In this document: piece after piece, positions 56,562 to 64,000 of the stretch | Numbering within the stretch: position 1 is the stretch's first letter | Layout: the number at the start of each line of letters is the position of its first letter | Source of the DNA: Actinomycetota bacterium | GTDB lineage: Bacteria > Actinomycetota > Actinomycetes > Actinomycetales > Dermatophilaceae | Assembly (NCBI GenBank): GCA_020161815.1 | Contig: JAIUOP010000012.1 | Location: forward strand, 26,025-90,024 | Length of the DNA stretch: 64,000 nucleotides | Direction of reading: 5' to 3' | Position numbers and translations under genes: made by a program | The notes under the pieces: model-generated | Database searches by the model: none | The model's input: only the letters and a program-made list of their open reading frames with translations | Told to the model about the DNA's origin: nothing

Positions 56562-56787
56562 GTCGGCCTCCTTCCGGTGGATCGGCCACCGGGTGAGGGC
56601 CCAAGAGAAAGAGCCCCGGCGCAGGGCACGGGGCTCGAGGGTCACACCGACCGGGAAGGTGCGCACACGGCATACCTTGGAAGTCGAACGGATCTCGCGA
56701 TCGTGGCCTGCGCTGGACGCCCGCTCTCGCGGAACCTTCGTCCTCGGGCGGGTGCCCGGGGAGACCGGCGGTCATTGGTCGTCACCA
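56562..56787 (-). ncRNA. L10 (rplJ) mRNA leader
   Basis: The 5' untranslated region between the rplJ promoter (56788-56817) and rplJ. In most bacteria the equivalent leader binds L10-(L12)4 and controls the operon. I see a terminator-like hairpin at 56603-56636 but have not verified the kink-turn core by folding. Confidence 0.5.
56603..56636 (-). terminator. Attenuator in the rplJ leader
   Basis: On the RNA strand GAGCCCCG (56636-56629) pairs with CGGGGCTC (56618-56611) and is followed by TTTCTCTT (56610-56603), a hairpin plus U-rich tract. It is the only hairpin in the window with a good U-tract ahead of a coding region, so transcription attenuation of rplJL is plausible. Confidence 0.6.
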
Positions 56788-56817
56788 AGGGTACGGGCTG
56801 GGGCGCCGCTCCCCCAA
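56788..56817 (-). promoter_or_regulatory. rplJ promoter
   Basis: On the minus strand, GATTTGGGGG with -35 TTGGGG (56817-56812), an 18-bp spacer and -10 TACCCT (56793-56788). It begins seven bases after the stop of the preceding secreted-protein gene. Confidence 0.65.
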
Positions 56818-56823
56818 ATCGGC

Positions 56824-57153
56824 CTAGGGGCTGACGAGGCGATCGGTCGGCGGCGCCGTGACCGAGACCTGATCACCCCAGCGGGAGTACGTGGTGACCT
56901 CCGTGCCGATGCCGGAGTCGAGGGTGACGGTGACCGGAGGGCCCTGGGCGTCCATCACGACGGTCAGGCTCGCCGGCTGGGCCTGGGGCGAGCTCGCCTC
57001 GTCCGGCGGGCCCTCGAGGACTGCGCCGTCCGCGATCGAGACGACCGGCCCGTCACCGGCGAGCGCCGGTGACGCCGCACCCAGCGCCACGAGGGCACCA
57101 CAGAGGGCACCCAGCACCGCTCTCCTCCATCGACCCCACGCCACGAGAGCCAT
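56824..57153 (-). CDS. Small secreted protein of unknown function
   Basis: A 109-aa product with signal peptide (WGRWRRAVLGALCGALVALG, cleavage after SPALA near residue 32) and a beta-rich mature part (PASLTVVMDAQGPPVTVTLD; GTEVTTYSRWGDQVSVTAP). No Cys and no recognised family. It sits between rplA and rplJ, where this cluster has no gene in most bacteria. ATG at 57153 lacks a strong ribosome binding site. Coding-like codon use supports a real gene. Confidence 0.6.
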   Translation of the reverse strand: MALVAWGRWRRAVLGALCGALVALGAASPALAGDGPVVSIADGAVLEGPPDEASSPQAQPASLTVVMDAQGPPVTVTLDSGIGTEVTTYSRWGDQVSVTAPPTDRLVSP

Positions 57154-57194
57154 TGTGGGAGGACCGCGGCCCAGCGGTCCCCCGAATGAGGAAA

Positions 57195-57233
57195 GCCGTG
57201 AGCCGGCCACCCCACGGGTGACCGGCTCACGGC
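57195..57233 (-). terminator. rplK-rplA terminator
   Basis: GCCGTGAGCCGG (57195-57206) pairs with CCGGCTCACGGC (57222-57233); the stem can extend through GCCAC/GTGAC. It lies 22 bp after the rplA stop on the minus strand and includes a CGGCATAC copy at its outer end. Confidence 0.65.
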
Positions 57234-57255
57234 ATACGCCCTGGCAGGCGAGGGA

Positions 57256-57975
57256 TCAGGCCGAAGCCGTCTCCTCCTCGAGCAGGTTGCGGGTCTTGTT
57301 GGCGTCCAGCGGGATGCCCGGGCCCATCGTGGTCGTCATCGTCGCCTTGAGGACGTAGCGGCCCTTGGAGGCGGCCGGCTTCAGTCGCAGGATCTCCTCG
57401 AGGGCAGCGCCGTAGTTCTCCACGAGCGCCTTCTCGTCGAAGGAGGCCTTGCCGATGATGAAGTGGAGGTTCGCGTGCTTGTCGACGCGGAACTCGATCT
57501 TGCCGCCCTTGATGTCGGAGACGGCCTTGGCGGTGTCCATGGTGACGGTGCCGGTCTTGGGGTTCGGCATGAGACCGCGCGGACCGAGAACCTTGCCCAG
57601 GCGTCCGACCTTGCCCATCATGTCCGGCGTCGCGACGACGGCGTCGAAGTCGAGCCAACCGCCGGAGATCTTCTCGATCATGTCGTCGCCACCGACGTAG
57701 TCGGCACCCGCGGCGCGGGCGGCCTCGGCCTTGTCGGCGTTGGCGATGACGAGCACGCGGGCGGTCTTGCCGGTGCCGTGCGGGAGGTTGACGGTGCCAC
57801 GGACCATCTGGTCGGCCTTGCGGGGGTCGACCCCGAGACGGAAGGCGACCTCGACGGTCTCGTCGTACTTCGCCGACGCGTTCTGCTTGGCGAGGCGGAC
57901 GGCCTCGAGCGGGGCGTAGATCTTGCCCTCGGTGATCCGCTCCTCAGCGGCGCGGTAGGCCTTGCTGCGCTTCAT
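57256..57975 (-). CDS. rplA: 50S ribosomal protein L1
   Basis: L1-stalk protein that moves deacylated tRNA; in many bacteria represses rplKA. 239 aa, ATG at 57975 ([20 protein letters not shown]). Diagnostic block [17 protein letters not shown] near 130. The 142-bp gap upstream, from rplK, holds a strong hairpin. Confidence 0.97.
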   Translation of the reverse strand: MKRSKAYRAAEERITEGKIYAPLEAVRLAKQNASAKYDETVEVAFRLGVDPRKADQMVRGTVNLPHGTGKTARVLVIANADKAEAARAAGADYVGGDDMIEKISGGWLDFDAVVATPDMMGKVGRLGKVLGPRGLMPNPKTGTVTMDTAKAVSDIKGGKIEFRVDKHANLHFIIGKASFDEKALVENYGAALEEILRLKPAASKGRYVLKATMTTTMGPGIPLDANKTRNLLEEETASA

Positions 57976-58061
57976 TTCTGCTCCTGGTGGTGGAGGTGGA
58001 GTCGTGGTGCGGGCCAGCGCTGGCCCTCCCACCCGCCGGACTCGGGTGAGTCCAGCGGTTC

Positions 58062-58098
58062 GGTATGCCGTGAGCGCACCGTGCGCTCACGGCATACC
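58062..58098. terminator. Intercistronic hairpin between rplK and rplA
   Basis: 18-nt arms GGTATGCCGTGAGCGCAC (58062-58079) and its complement (58081-58098) around one central base; 19 bp after the rplK stop. Strong stem without U-tract inside a two-gene operon. Confidence 0.65.
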
Positions 58099-58117
58099 TG
58101 CTGCCTGTGGCCGGGCC

Positions 58118-58552
58118 TCAGAGCTGGGTGTTGATGCCCATCTGACGCGCCGTGCCGGCGATGATCTTCATCGCGGCCTCGATGTCGTTGGCGTTGAGGT
58201 CGGGCATCTTGGTCTCGGCGATCTCGCGCACCTGGTCCTTGGTCAGCGTCGCGACCTTGGTCTTGTGCGGCTCGCCGGAGCCCTTCTGCACGCCCGCGGC
58301 CTTCTTGATCAGCTCCGACGCCGGGGGCGTCTTGGTGATGAAGGAGAAGGTGCGGTCTTCGTAGACGGTGATGACGACCGGGATGATGCTGCCGCGCTGG
58401 TGCTCGGTCGCCGCGTTGTACGCCTTGACGAACTCCATGATGTTGACGCCGTGCTGACCCAGGGCCGGGCCGACGGGCGGAGCCGGCGTCGCGGCACCGG
58501 CCTGGATCTGCAGGTTGATGTACCCGGAGATCTTCTTCTTCTTGGGAGGCAT
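58118..58552 (-). CDS. rplK: 50S ribosomal protein L11
   Basis: GTPase-centre protein and thiopeptide/stringent-response contact, 144 aa. [40 protein letters not shown] with the Pro-rich N-domain, and [13 protein letters not shown] at the end. ATG at 58552. Confidence 0.98.
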   Translation of the reverse strand: MPPKKKKISGYINLQIQAGAATPAPPVGPALGQHGVNIMEFVKAYNAATEHQRGSIIPVVITVYEDRTFSFITKTPPASELIKKAAGVQKGSGEPHKTKVATLTKDQVREIAETKMPDLNANDIEAAMKIIAGTARQMGINTQL

Positions 58553-58646
58553 GCGCTGTCTTCCTTGTGTGGTGGGCCCACGCCTGGGGCGATGACCCGG
58601 TTGCCGCGCCCGACGCCCAGGTGGGCGGCGGGCTGCTCCCTTCCGC

Positions 58647-59477
58647 TCAGATCTTGGCGACCTGGTTGAAGGAGAGCTCGACCGGGGTCTCCCGGCCGAA
58701 GATGCTGACCAGAACCTTGAGCTTCTGGGTGTCGGGGTTGATCTCGGAGATCGTCGCCGGGAGGGTCTCGAAGGGGCCGTCCATGACGGTGACCGACTCG
58801 CCGATCTCGAAGTCGACGATGACGGCTTCCTTGCCCTTGCCCGCGGCCGCACCGGCGCCGGTGGCTCCGGTCGCGCCCGCTGCCGCCTGCGCCTCGAGGT
58901 CGGCCGGCTTGATCATCGAGTAGACCTCGTCGAGCGAGAGCGGCACCGGCTGGTGCGCGTTGCCGACGAAGCCGGTCACGCCGGGGGTGTGGCGGACCGC
59001 GCCCCACGAGGCGTCGGTGAGGTCCATGCGGACGAGGACGTACCCGGGCATCCGGACGCGGCGCACGAGCTTGCGCTGCCCGCCCTTGATCTCGGTGACC
59101 TCCTCCATGGGGACCTGGATCTCGAAGATGTACTCCTCCATGTTCAAGGAGGTGATGCGGGTCTCGAGGTTGGCCTTGACGCGGTTCTCGTAGCCGGCGT
59201 AGCTGTGGATGACGTACCAGTCACCGAACTTGCTCGCGAGGTCGTCCTTGAACGCCTTGACCGGGTCGACGACCGGCTCGATGTCGCCGTCCTCGTCGAC
59301 GTTCTCTTCGTCGATGTCCTCGTCGTCGGTGTCCTCGACGTCAGCGGGAGCGGGGTCCATGCCCTCGGCGGTGGCCTCGGTCTCGGGCGCTTCGGTGACG
59401 ACGTCGTCGAGCACCTCAGGAGCGGCGGAACCGTCCTGCGCCGACTCGGTCTCGTCGGTGGTCCACTGGTCGGACAC
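58647..59477 (-). CDS. nusG: Transcription elongation/antitermination factor NusG
   Basis: Couples RNA polymerase to the ribosome and Rho. 276 aa: an acidic N-terminal extension (about 1-75, rich in D/E) precedes the NGN domain ([35 protein letters not shown]), an Ala/Gly linker ([18 protein letters not shown]), and the KOW domain ([20 protein letters not shown]). The acidic extension is usual for actinobacteria. It follows secE. Confidence 0.97.
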   Translation of the reverse strand: MSDQWTTDETESAQDGSAAPEVLDDVVTEAPETEATAEGMDPAPADVEDTDDEDIDEENVDEDGDIEPVVDPVKAFKDDLASKFGDWYVIHSYAGYENRVKANLETRITSLNMEEYIFEIQVPMEEVTEIKGGQRKLVRRVRMPGYVLVRMDLTDASWGAVRHTPGVTGFVGNAHQPVPLSLDEVYSMIKPADLEAQAAAGATGATGAGAAAGKGKEAVIVDFEIGESVTVMDGPFETLPATISEINPDTQKLKVLVSIFGRETPVELSFNQVAKI

Positions 59478-59537
59478 TGATGACCTCTTCTGTGGTGGGC
59501 GTGGGGTGGGCGGGCGTAGGTGAGCCTGACGCGGGCG

Positions 59538-59804
59538 TCAGGTGCCGAAGGCCAGCGCGATGAGCTTGCTGAAGCCGTAGTCGAGGGCCGACACCAGCGC
59601 CATGATCACCGTGACGAACACGATGACGACGAGGGTGTAGTTCCACAGTTCCGAGCGCGTGGGCCGGACGACCTTGCGGAGCTCGTCGAGGATCTGCCGG
59701 ATGAACAGCCCGATCCCGGAGAACCACCGGGAGATGGGGTTGCCCCGCTTGGCCGCGTCCTTGCCGGAGCGGCGAGCGTTGCGGGAGTGTCCCACGTCGG
59801 TCAC
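59538..59804 (-). CDS. secE: Protein translocase subunit SecE
   Basis: Single-span clamp subunit of SecYEG, 88 aa. The amphipathic segment FIRQILDELRKVVRPTRSEL precedes one membrane helix (NYTLVVIVFVTVIMALVSAL). It follows tRNA-Trp and precedes nusG by 60 bp, the classic order. Confidence 0.96.
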   Translation of the reverse strand: MTDVGHSRNARRSGKDAAKRGNPISRWFSGIGLFIRQILDELRKVVRPTRSELWNYTLVVIVFVTVIMALVSALDYGFSKLIALAFGT

Positions 59805-59937
59805 GGTGCCTCTTCACATCGGGTGGTCATGGTGGTGCTGGTCAAGACTTCGGGCTGGTCGGGTGCGCGGGCAGGTGCCGGACCTCCAGCCCGGATGACT
59901 CCCGGACCGCTGGTGTGGACGTACCACGCGTGCGACG

Positions 59938-60010
59938 CAGGGCAGGAGGGACTCGAACCCCCAACCGCCGGTTTTGGAGACCGGTGCTCTACCAATTGAG
60001 CCACTGCCCT
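59938..60010 (-). tRNA. trpT: tRNA-Trp (anticodon CCA)
   Basis: 73 nt on the minus strand: acceptor AGGGCAG/CTGCCCT, D-arm GGCTCAATTGGTAGAGC, anticodon stem CGGTC/ACCG type with loop containing CTCCAAA (anticodon CCA), T-arm with GGTTCGAGTCC, discriminator G. CCA end is not encoded. Position upstream of secE is usual for actinobacteria. Confidence 0.95.
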
Positions 60011-60110
60011 ACGGAACGACTCCTTGGGGAGGAGAGTTCCGTCGGTGACAGACCTTGACTTCCACCACCCTCGCGGGCACGCCGAAGCATGGTGCTGACA
60101 CCGAACGCCA

Positions 60111-60140
60111 AGCATACGTGACGTCGGCAACGGACACGAA
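60111..60140 (-). promoter_or_regulatory. tRNA-Trp/secE promoter
   Basis: On the minus strand GGTTTCGTG with -35 TTCGTG (60140-60135), an 18-bp spacer and -10 TATGCT (60116-60111). The transcript would carry about 94 nt before the mature tRNA. Same -35 type as infA. Confidence 0.6.
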
Positions 60141-60169
60141 ACCGCGCCGGCGGAGCGGTCTGGGACGAT

Positions 60170-61510
60170 GTGACCGTGACCACTGCGCACTCCCCCCTCG
60201 CCGACCTGACCCCCGCTGAGCTCTCGGCCGCCCTCGCCGAGCAGCGCACGGCATACGACGCCCTCAAGGCCCGTGGGCTCACGCTGGACCTGACGCGTGG
60301 CAAGCCCTCGAATGCCCAGCTCGACCTGGCCGACGCCATGCGCGCCCTGCCGACCAGCGTCAAGGACGCCGACGGGGTCGACGTGCGCAACTACGGCGGG
60401 CTCACCGGGATCCGGCAGATCCGCGAGATGTTCGCCGACCTGCTCTGGGTCGAGCCCTCCCAGGTCGTCGCCGGCGGCAACTCGAGCCTGACGATGATGC
60501 ACGAGTGCCTGGTGCACCTGCTCCTCCACGGCGCCCCCGAGTCGCCCCGCCCGTGGAGCCGGGAGGAGAAGGTCACCTTCGTCTGCCCGGTGCCCGGCTA
60601 CGACCGACACTTCACCATGCTCGCCTCGCACGGGATCGAGATGGTGACCGTCCCGATGCTCGAGGACGGCCCCGACGTCGAGGCCATCGCGGCCCTGGTC
60701 AAGGACGACTCGAGCATCAAGGGCATGTGGATCGTGCCGACCTATGCCAACCCGGCCGGGTCGACGATCTCGCTGGAGAAGGCCTCGGCCCTGGCCGCGA
60801 TGGAGACGGCCGCGCCGGACTTCCGGATCTTCTGGGACAACGCCTACGCCTTCCACCACCTCACCGAGGACGAGGCGAAGTCGGCCGACATCATCACGCT
60901 CTGCTCGGCAGCGGGGAACCCGAACCGGCCGCTGATGTTCGCCTCGACGAGCAAGATCACCTGGGCGGGGGCGGGCGTGGCCTTCCTCGCCGCGTCCGAG
61001 GCCAATGTCGGGTGGTATCTGGGGCACCAGCAGTTCGCCTCGATCGGGCCCGACAAGGTCAACCAGCTCCGGCACGTGGAGTTCTTCGGGTCGGCCCAGG
61101 GCGTGCGCGACCACATGGCCAAGCACCGCGAGATCCTGGCGCCGAAGTTCGCGGCCGTCGAGGCGGCCCTCGAGTCGGGCCTCGCGGGACTGGGCATCGC
61201 GCACTGGACCCGCCCGACCGGTGGCTACTTCGTCAGCCTCGACGTCATGGACGGCACCGCCTCGCGCGTGGTGGCGCTGGCCAAGGAGGCCGGCATCGCC
61301 CTGACACCGGCCGGCGCCTCCTTCCCGCACGGCCACGACCCGCACGACCGCAACATCCGGCTCGCCCCCTCCTTCCCGGAGCTGGCCGAGGTCGAGACCG
61401 CGATGGCCGGGGTCGCGACGTGCGTGGCGCTCGCGGCGTGCGAGAAGCTCATGGCGGACGGCGGCTCCGCGCCCTACGTGCCCAGCGTCGGCAACCCCGA
61501 GGGGGCCTGA
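60170..61510 (+). CDS. PLP-dependent aminotransferase (aspartate-aminotransferase/MocR-like fold type I)
   Basis: A 446-aa fold type I aminotransferase. PLP contacts: GGNSSLTMMHECL (phosphate cup), PGYDRHFTMLASHGIEMV, PTYANPAGSTIS, Asp in FWDNAYAFHHL and the Schiff-base Lys in FASTSKITWAGAG. The sequence type matches the large actinobacterial group annotated as aspartate or alanine-glyoxylate-like aminotransferase; the amino donor is not certain. GTG at 60170 or 60176 may be the start. Divergent from the tRNA-Trp promoter. Confidence 0.85.
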   Translation: MTVTTAHSPLADLTPAELSAALAEQRTAYDALKARGLTLDLTRGKPSNAQLDLADAMRALPTSVKDADGVDVRNYGGLTGIRQIREMFADLLWVEPSQVVAGGNSSLTMMHECLVHLLLHGAPESPRPWSREEKVTFVCPVPGYDRHFTMLASHGIEMVTVPMLEDGPDVEAIAALVKDDSSIKGMWIVPTYANPAGSTISLEKASALAAMETAAPDFRIFWDNAYAFHHLTEDEAKSADIITLCSAAGNPNRPLMFASTSKITWAGAGVAFLAASEANVGWYLGHQQFASIGPDKVNQLRHVEFFGSAQGVRDHMAKHREILAPKFAAVEAALESGLAGLGIAHWTRPTGGYFVSLDVMDGTASRVVALAKEAGIALTPAGASFPHGHDPHDRNIRLAPSFPELAEVETAMAGVATCVALAACEKLMADGGSAPYVPSVGNPEGA

Positions 61511-61617
61511 GCCGAGCCCGGACAAGCCCAGCCCAGCCCGGCCGAGCCCGGACACGTCGCGGCCTGCGGGGGCCTCGCTCTGCCTGCGGGGCCCGTCGAC
61601 CGGCCACCCCCCGCGAC

Positions 61618-61623
61618 TAGGGT
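61618..61623 (+). promoter_or_regulatory. -10 element of leaderless DUF5709 gene
   Basis: TAGGGT six bases before the ATG at 61630, with GTCGAC 17 bp upstream. Fits a leaderless transcript. Confidence 0.45.
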
Positions 61624-61629
61624 GGGGCC

Positions 61630-62133
61630 ATGAGCGAGCACTCCCGCGAGGATGACGGACCCATCGTCGAGGACGGCGCCCAGCTGGACGCCTCGGACAC
61701 CCTCGACTCCGGTCCAGTGCAGGATCCCCTCGACACCGGCGTCGTCCCGCCCGAGTACGCACCGACCCACTACCGGCATCCCGAGTCCTGGGACCCGCGC
61801 CACGAGGAGACCATCGACGAGCGGATCGCCCAGGAGGTCGCCGATCCCGACTCGGCCTATGGCGCCCCCGACAACGAGTCGGGTCTGGACGTCGACCGCC
61901 TCGGTGGCGACGACCCGGATGCCATCGACGCCGACGATGACTGGCTCGGTGACGGTGAGGTGGGTGCGCGTCGCTCGGGCCGCCTGATCGCCCCCGACCA
62001 CGGGATCCTCGCCGATGTCGACGCCGAGCTGCTCGCCGAGGACGTGGGCGTCGACGGCGGCGCCGCCTCGGCCGAGGAGGCGGCGATGCACATCGTCGAC
62101 GACGAGTTCGACGACGAGTTCGGCGACGAGTGA
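61630..62133 (+). CDS. DUF5709 domain protein
   Basis: A 167-aa very acidic soluble protein. DTLDSGPVQDPLDTGVVPPE, EETIDERIAQEVADPD, RSGRLIAPDHG and GGAASAEEAAMHIVDD follow the DUF5709 pattern of actinobacteria, whose function is unknown. It overlaps the next gene by 4 bp, so it may be co-translated with the adenosine-deaminase-like protein. Confidence 0.8.
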   Translation: MSEHSREDDGPIVEDGAQLDASDTLDSGPVQDPLDTGVVPPEYAPTHYRHPESWDPRHEETIDERIAQEVADPDSAYGAPDNESGLDVDRLGGDDPDAIDADDDWLGDGEVGARRSGRLIAPDHGILADVDAELLAEDVGVDGGAASAEEAAMHIVDDEFDDEFGDE

Positions 62134-63221
62134 CCGAAGCACCACCGGCGGCGGAGGCATCGCCCGCAGCGTGGGCTGGCCGCGTCCGGCGTGACCTCGC
62201 GGCCCTGCCGAAGGCCCACCTGCACCTGCACTTCACCGGCTCCATGGCGCCGGCGACGGTCCAGGAGATGGCGCGGCAGCACGGCATACGGCTTCCCGCC
62301 TCGCTCACCGACGACGTCGGCAACCGGTATGACACCGTGGACGCGCGGGGGTGGTTCCGGTTCCAGCGCACCTACGACGCTGCCCGCGCCTGCGTGCGGG
62401 GCGAGGCGGACATGCGCCGGATCGTCCGCGAGGCGGCGTTGGCCGACGGCGCCGAGGGGTCGCGGTGGTTGGAGCTTCAGGTGGACCCGACGAGCTATGC
62501 GCCCTTCGTCGGAGGGATCACGCCGGCGCTGGAGATCGTCCTCGATGAGGCGGCCTCGGTCTCCCGGGAGCCGGGGGCAGCCGCCGTCGGGGTGATGGTG
62601 GCGGCCAGCCGGATGCGTCACCCGCTGGAGGCCCGCACGCTGGCCCGCCTCGCAGCGCGGTATGCCGGTGACGGGCCGGGTGCGGTCGTCGCCTTCGGCC
62701 TGTCCAACGACGAGCGACGCGGGGTCACCGAGGAGTTCGCGCCCGCCTTCGCGATCGCCCGACGAGCCGACCTCGCGCTGGCCCCCCATGCCGGCGAACT
62801 GCTCGGTCCCACCGCCGTCGAGGAGACCCTGGACGCGATCGCCCCGGATCGACTCGGCCATGGGGTGCGCGCCGTCGAGGACCCGCGCGTGCTCGAACGC
62901 GTGGTGGCCGACGAGGTGGCCCTCGAGGTGTGCCCGGGGAGCAATGTCGCCCTGGGGGTCTTCGACGTCCCCGAGGAGGTGCCCCTGCGGCGGCTGGTGG
63001 AGGCGGGGGCCACGGTGGCCCTTGGGGCCGACGACCCGCTCATCTTCGGCAGCCGACTGCTCGCGCAGTACGAAGCGGCCCGCGACGTGCACGGACTCTC
63101 CGATCAGGAGCTCGCCCGGCTGGCGCGGATGAGCCTGCTGGCGAGCAGGGCGCCGGAAGCGATTCGCGCGCAGGCCCTCGCCGACATCGATTCCTGGGTC
63201 GGCGCCCGAGACGAGGCCTGA
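62130..63221 (+). CDS. Adenosine-deaminase-family amidohydrolase
   Basis: A 363-aa metal-dependent deaminase of the ADA/AMP deaminase fold. HLHLHFTGSM (first two metal His), PHAGE (His and catalytic Glu region), RLGHGVRAV (His) and GADDPLIFGS (metal Asp) are in order. The usual ADA motif H-x-H-L-(D/E)-G is HLHFTG here, so the substrate may differ from adenosine. GTG start overlaps the preceding stop (GTGA). Confidence 0.85.
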   Translation: MTEAPPAAEASPAAWAGRVRRDLAALPKAHLHLHFTGSMAPATVQEMARQHGIRLPASLTDDVGNRYDTVDARGWFRFQRTYDAARACVRGEADMRRIVREAALADGAEGSRWLELQVDPTSYAPFVGGITPALEIVLDEAASVSREPGAAAVGVMVAASRMRHPLEARTLARLAARYAGDGPGAVVAFGLSNDERRGVTEEFAPAFAIARRADLALAPHAGELLGPTAVEETLDAIAPDRLGHGVRAVEDPRVLERVVADEVALEVCPGSNVALGVFDVPEEVPLRRLVEAGATVALGADDPLIFGSRLLAQYEAARDVHGLSDQELARLARMSLLASRAPEAIRAQALADIDSWVGARDEA

Positions 63222-63323
63222 GGCTCGGGCTGACGAGGCCAGGGCGGCCCGTGGAGCCGTGGTGGCCGCCGCCCGCGGAAGCGGCGCGGACGCCGAACGC
63301 TGAAGCGGGGCGGCCGCCCCAAG

Positions 63324-63690
63324 CGGTGTGTGTCACTCTCGCCCGCGTACGGATGACCACGCGGATGGGTCAGCTCCGGCCCATGGCGCCACCGCGTCAC
63401 CGCTCCCAGACTGCCACCACGGTGCGGTGTCACTCTCACCCGCGTACGGAAGACCACACAGGTGGGCCACACGCGGTGAAGGGCACCAAGGACGCCGGCG
63501 ACCGTCAGGCCGCACTGCGAGGCGGTGTGTGTCACTCTCGCCCGCGTACGGATGACCACGCGGATGGGTCAGCTCCGGCCCATGGCGCCACCGCGTCACC
63601 GCTCCCACAGTGCGCACCACGGTGCGGTGTCACTCTCTCACGCGTACGGATGACCACACAGGTGGGCCACACGCGGTGAAGCGCACCATG
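63324..63690. repeat. Tandem repeat block of about 100-bp units
   Basis: A core TGTCACTCTCGCCCGCGTAC followed by GGATGACCAC begins at 63331, 63428, 63530 and 63628 (steps 97, 102, 98). Units 1 and 3 share the downstream text CAGCTCCGGCCCATGGCGCC, and units 2 and 4 share GGTGGGCCACACGCGGTGAA, so the block is a duplicated 199-bp two-unit element. No convincing gene lies inside. Confidence 0.85.
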
Positions 63691-63875
63691 GGGACCGGTT
63701 TCCACCTGCGGCGGCACGGTTTCCACATGCGGCGCGGGCGACAGCGTGTCGTCCACAACCAGCAGCCGATCGTGGCCCCGACCTGCTCGTGACCGGCAGG
63801 TTCAGCCCATGTCCTTTCCGAATACCTTCCCCACGTTCGCCCGTGAGCTCCTCGCGGCCCGGGCTTCGCTGACTG

Positions 63876-63967
63876 TCGGCGGCCACGAGAAACTGCCCGG
63901 AGACGGCCACGAAGCTGCCCGCTGGCGGTCATGAGAACTGCCCGCTGACGGTCATGGGATCTGCCCG
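63876..63967. mobile_element. Array resembling an IS21-type terminal repeat region (remnant)
   Basis: Four direct repeats of 22-24 bp with consensus CTGRCGGYCAYGAGAACTGCCCG (starts at about 63876, 63900, 63922, 63945), ending in CGACA. Multiple short repeats that end in TGT/ACA are typical of IS21-like element ends. No transposase gene is present to the left; the element is either a remnant or lies beyond the window. Confidence 0.4.
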
Positions 63968-64000
63968 ACACGACGTCGTCTGCCTCGCCACGGTCCGTGG

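Noticed and set aside
63324..63690. CRISPR array
   Set aside because: The repeated core recurs every 97-102 bp, but the intervening segments are themselves repeated in alternation, not unique spacers, and no cas gene is present.
63328..63934. Short open frames in the right-end repeats
   Set aside because: They repeat with the DNA repeat, lack ribosome binding sites and show no family resemblance.

Overview
The window is a GC-rich (about 70 % G+C by eye) actinobacterial chromosome segment. Ribosomal protein types and order (zinc-type S14, zinc-less S4, TTG-started rpsL, secE-nusG-rplK-rplA after tRNA-Trp), TANNNT -10 boxes, several apparently leaderless genes and methylmalonyl-CoA mutase genes all fit Actinomycetes. 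The very frequent 8-mer GTATGCCG/CGGCATAC and the overall gene content suggest an Intrasporangiaceae-like organism (Janibacter/Knoellia/Tetrasphaera group); this placement is inference.

Layout. The backbone is the main transcription/translation block, read leftwards (minus strand). From right to left: tRNA-Trp, secE, nusG, rplK, rplA, a small secreted-protein gene, rplJ, rplL, rpoB, rpoC, rpsL, rpsG, fusA, tuf; then an accessory stretch (about 35.5-42.4 kb); then the S10/spc block rpsJ to rplO, secY and adk (34-23 kb); then a second accessory stretch (9.2-23 kb); then infA, rpmJ, rpsM, rpsK, rpsD, rpoA, rplQ (9.1-5 kb). The left end holds truA, an MFS transporter, two DUF4298 paralogues, a frameshifted membrane-protein gene and a partial ABC-F ATPase. 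The right end holds an aminotransferase, a DUF5709 protein, an adenosine-deaminase-family protein, a tandem repeat block and an array that looks like an insertion-sequence end.

Accessory stretch 1 (35.5-42.4 kb) holds an XRE regulator/DUF2975 membrane protein pair with an AT-rich palindromic operator; type II NADH dehydrogenase under a near-perfect Rex operator; a VOC protein; and a five-gene minus-strand group: small secreted Cys peptide, NarL-type sensor kinase, response regulator, secreted permuted papain-like peptidase, lipoprotein. Both presumed promoters of this group carry the same 15-bp near-palindrome at exactly the same distance from the -10 box, which suggests a small signalling regulon.

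Accessory stretch 2 (9.2-23 kb) holds a P-loop kinase-like protein, a glutamine-amidotransferase/CPBP-protease fusion, a FAD amino-acid dehydrogenase divergent from a PucR regulator, meaB-mutB-mutA, a 2OG-Fe(II) oxygenase, map, and an AbiEi/DUF559-like gene. Three copies of a long hairpin element lie between 19.7 and 23.1 kb.

Regulation seen in the sequence: rpsJ, rpsL, rplJ, infA and tRNA-Trp share a -35 region of the type GATTTGGGG or TTTCGTG with an exact 18-bp spacer to the -10. rpsJ and rpsL also share a 27-nt leader motif. rplJ has a leader with a terminator-like attenuator. Most operon ends and several intercistronic gaps carry hairpins built on GTATGCCG...CGGCATAC. Gene-free stretches longer than 300 bp are: 19557-19867 (candidate mutA -10 and one long hairpin), 35063-35527 (rpsJ leader and promoter, XRE terminator), 46995-47518 (rpsL leader and promoter, rpoC terminator), 55018-55462 (rpoB promoters and leader, rplL terminator) and 63222-64000 (repeats).
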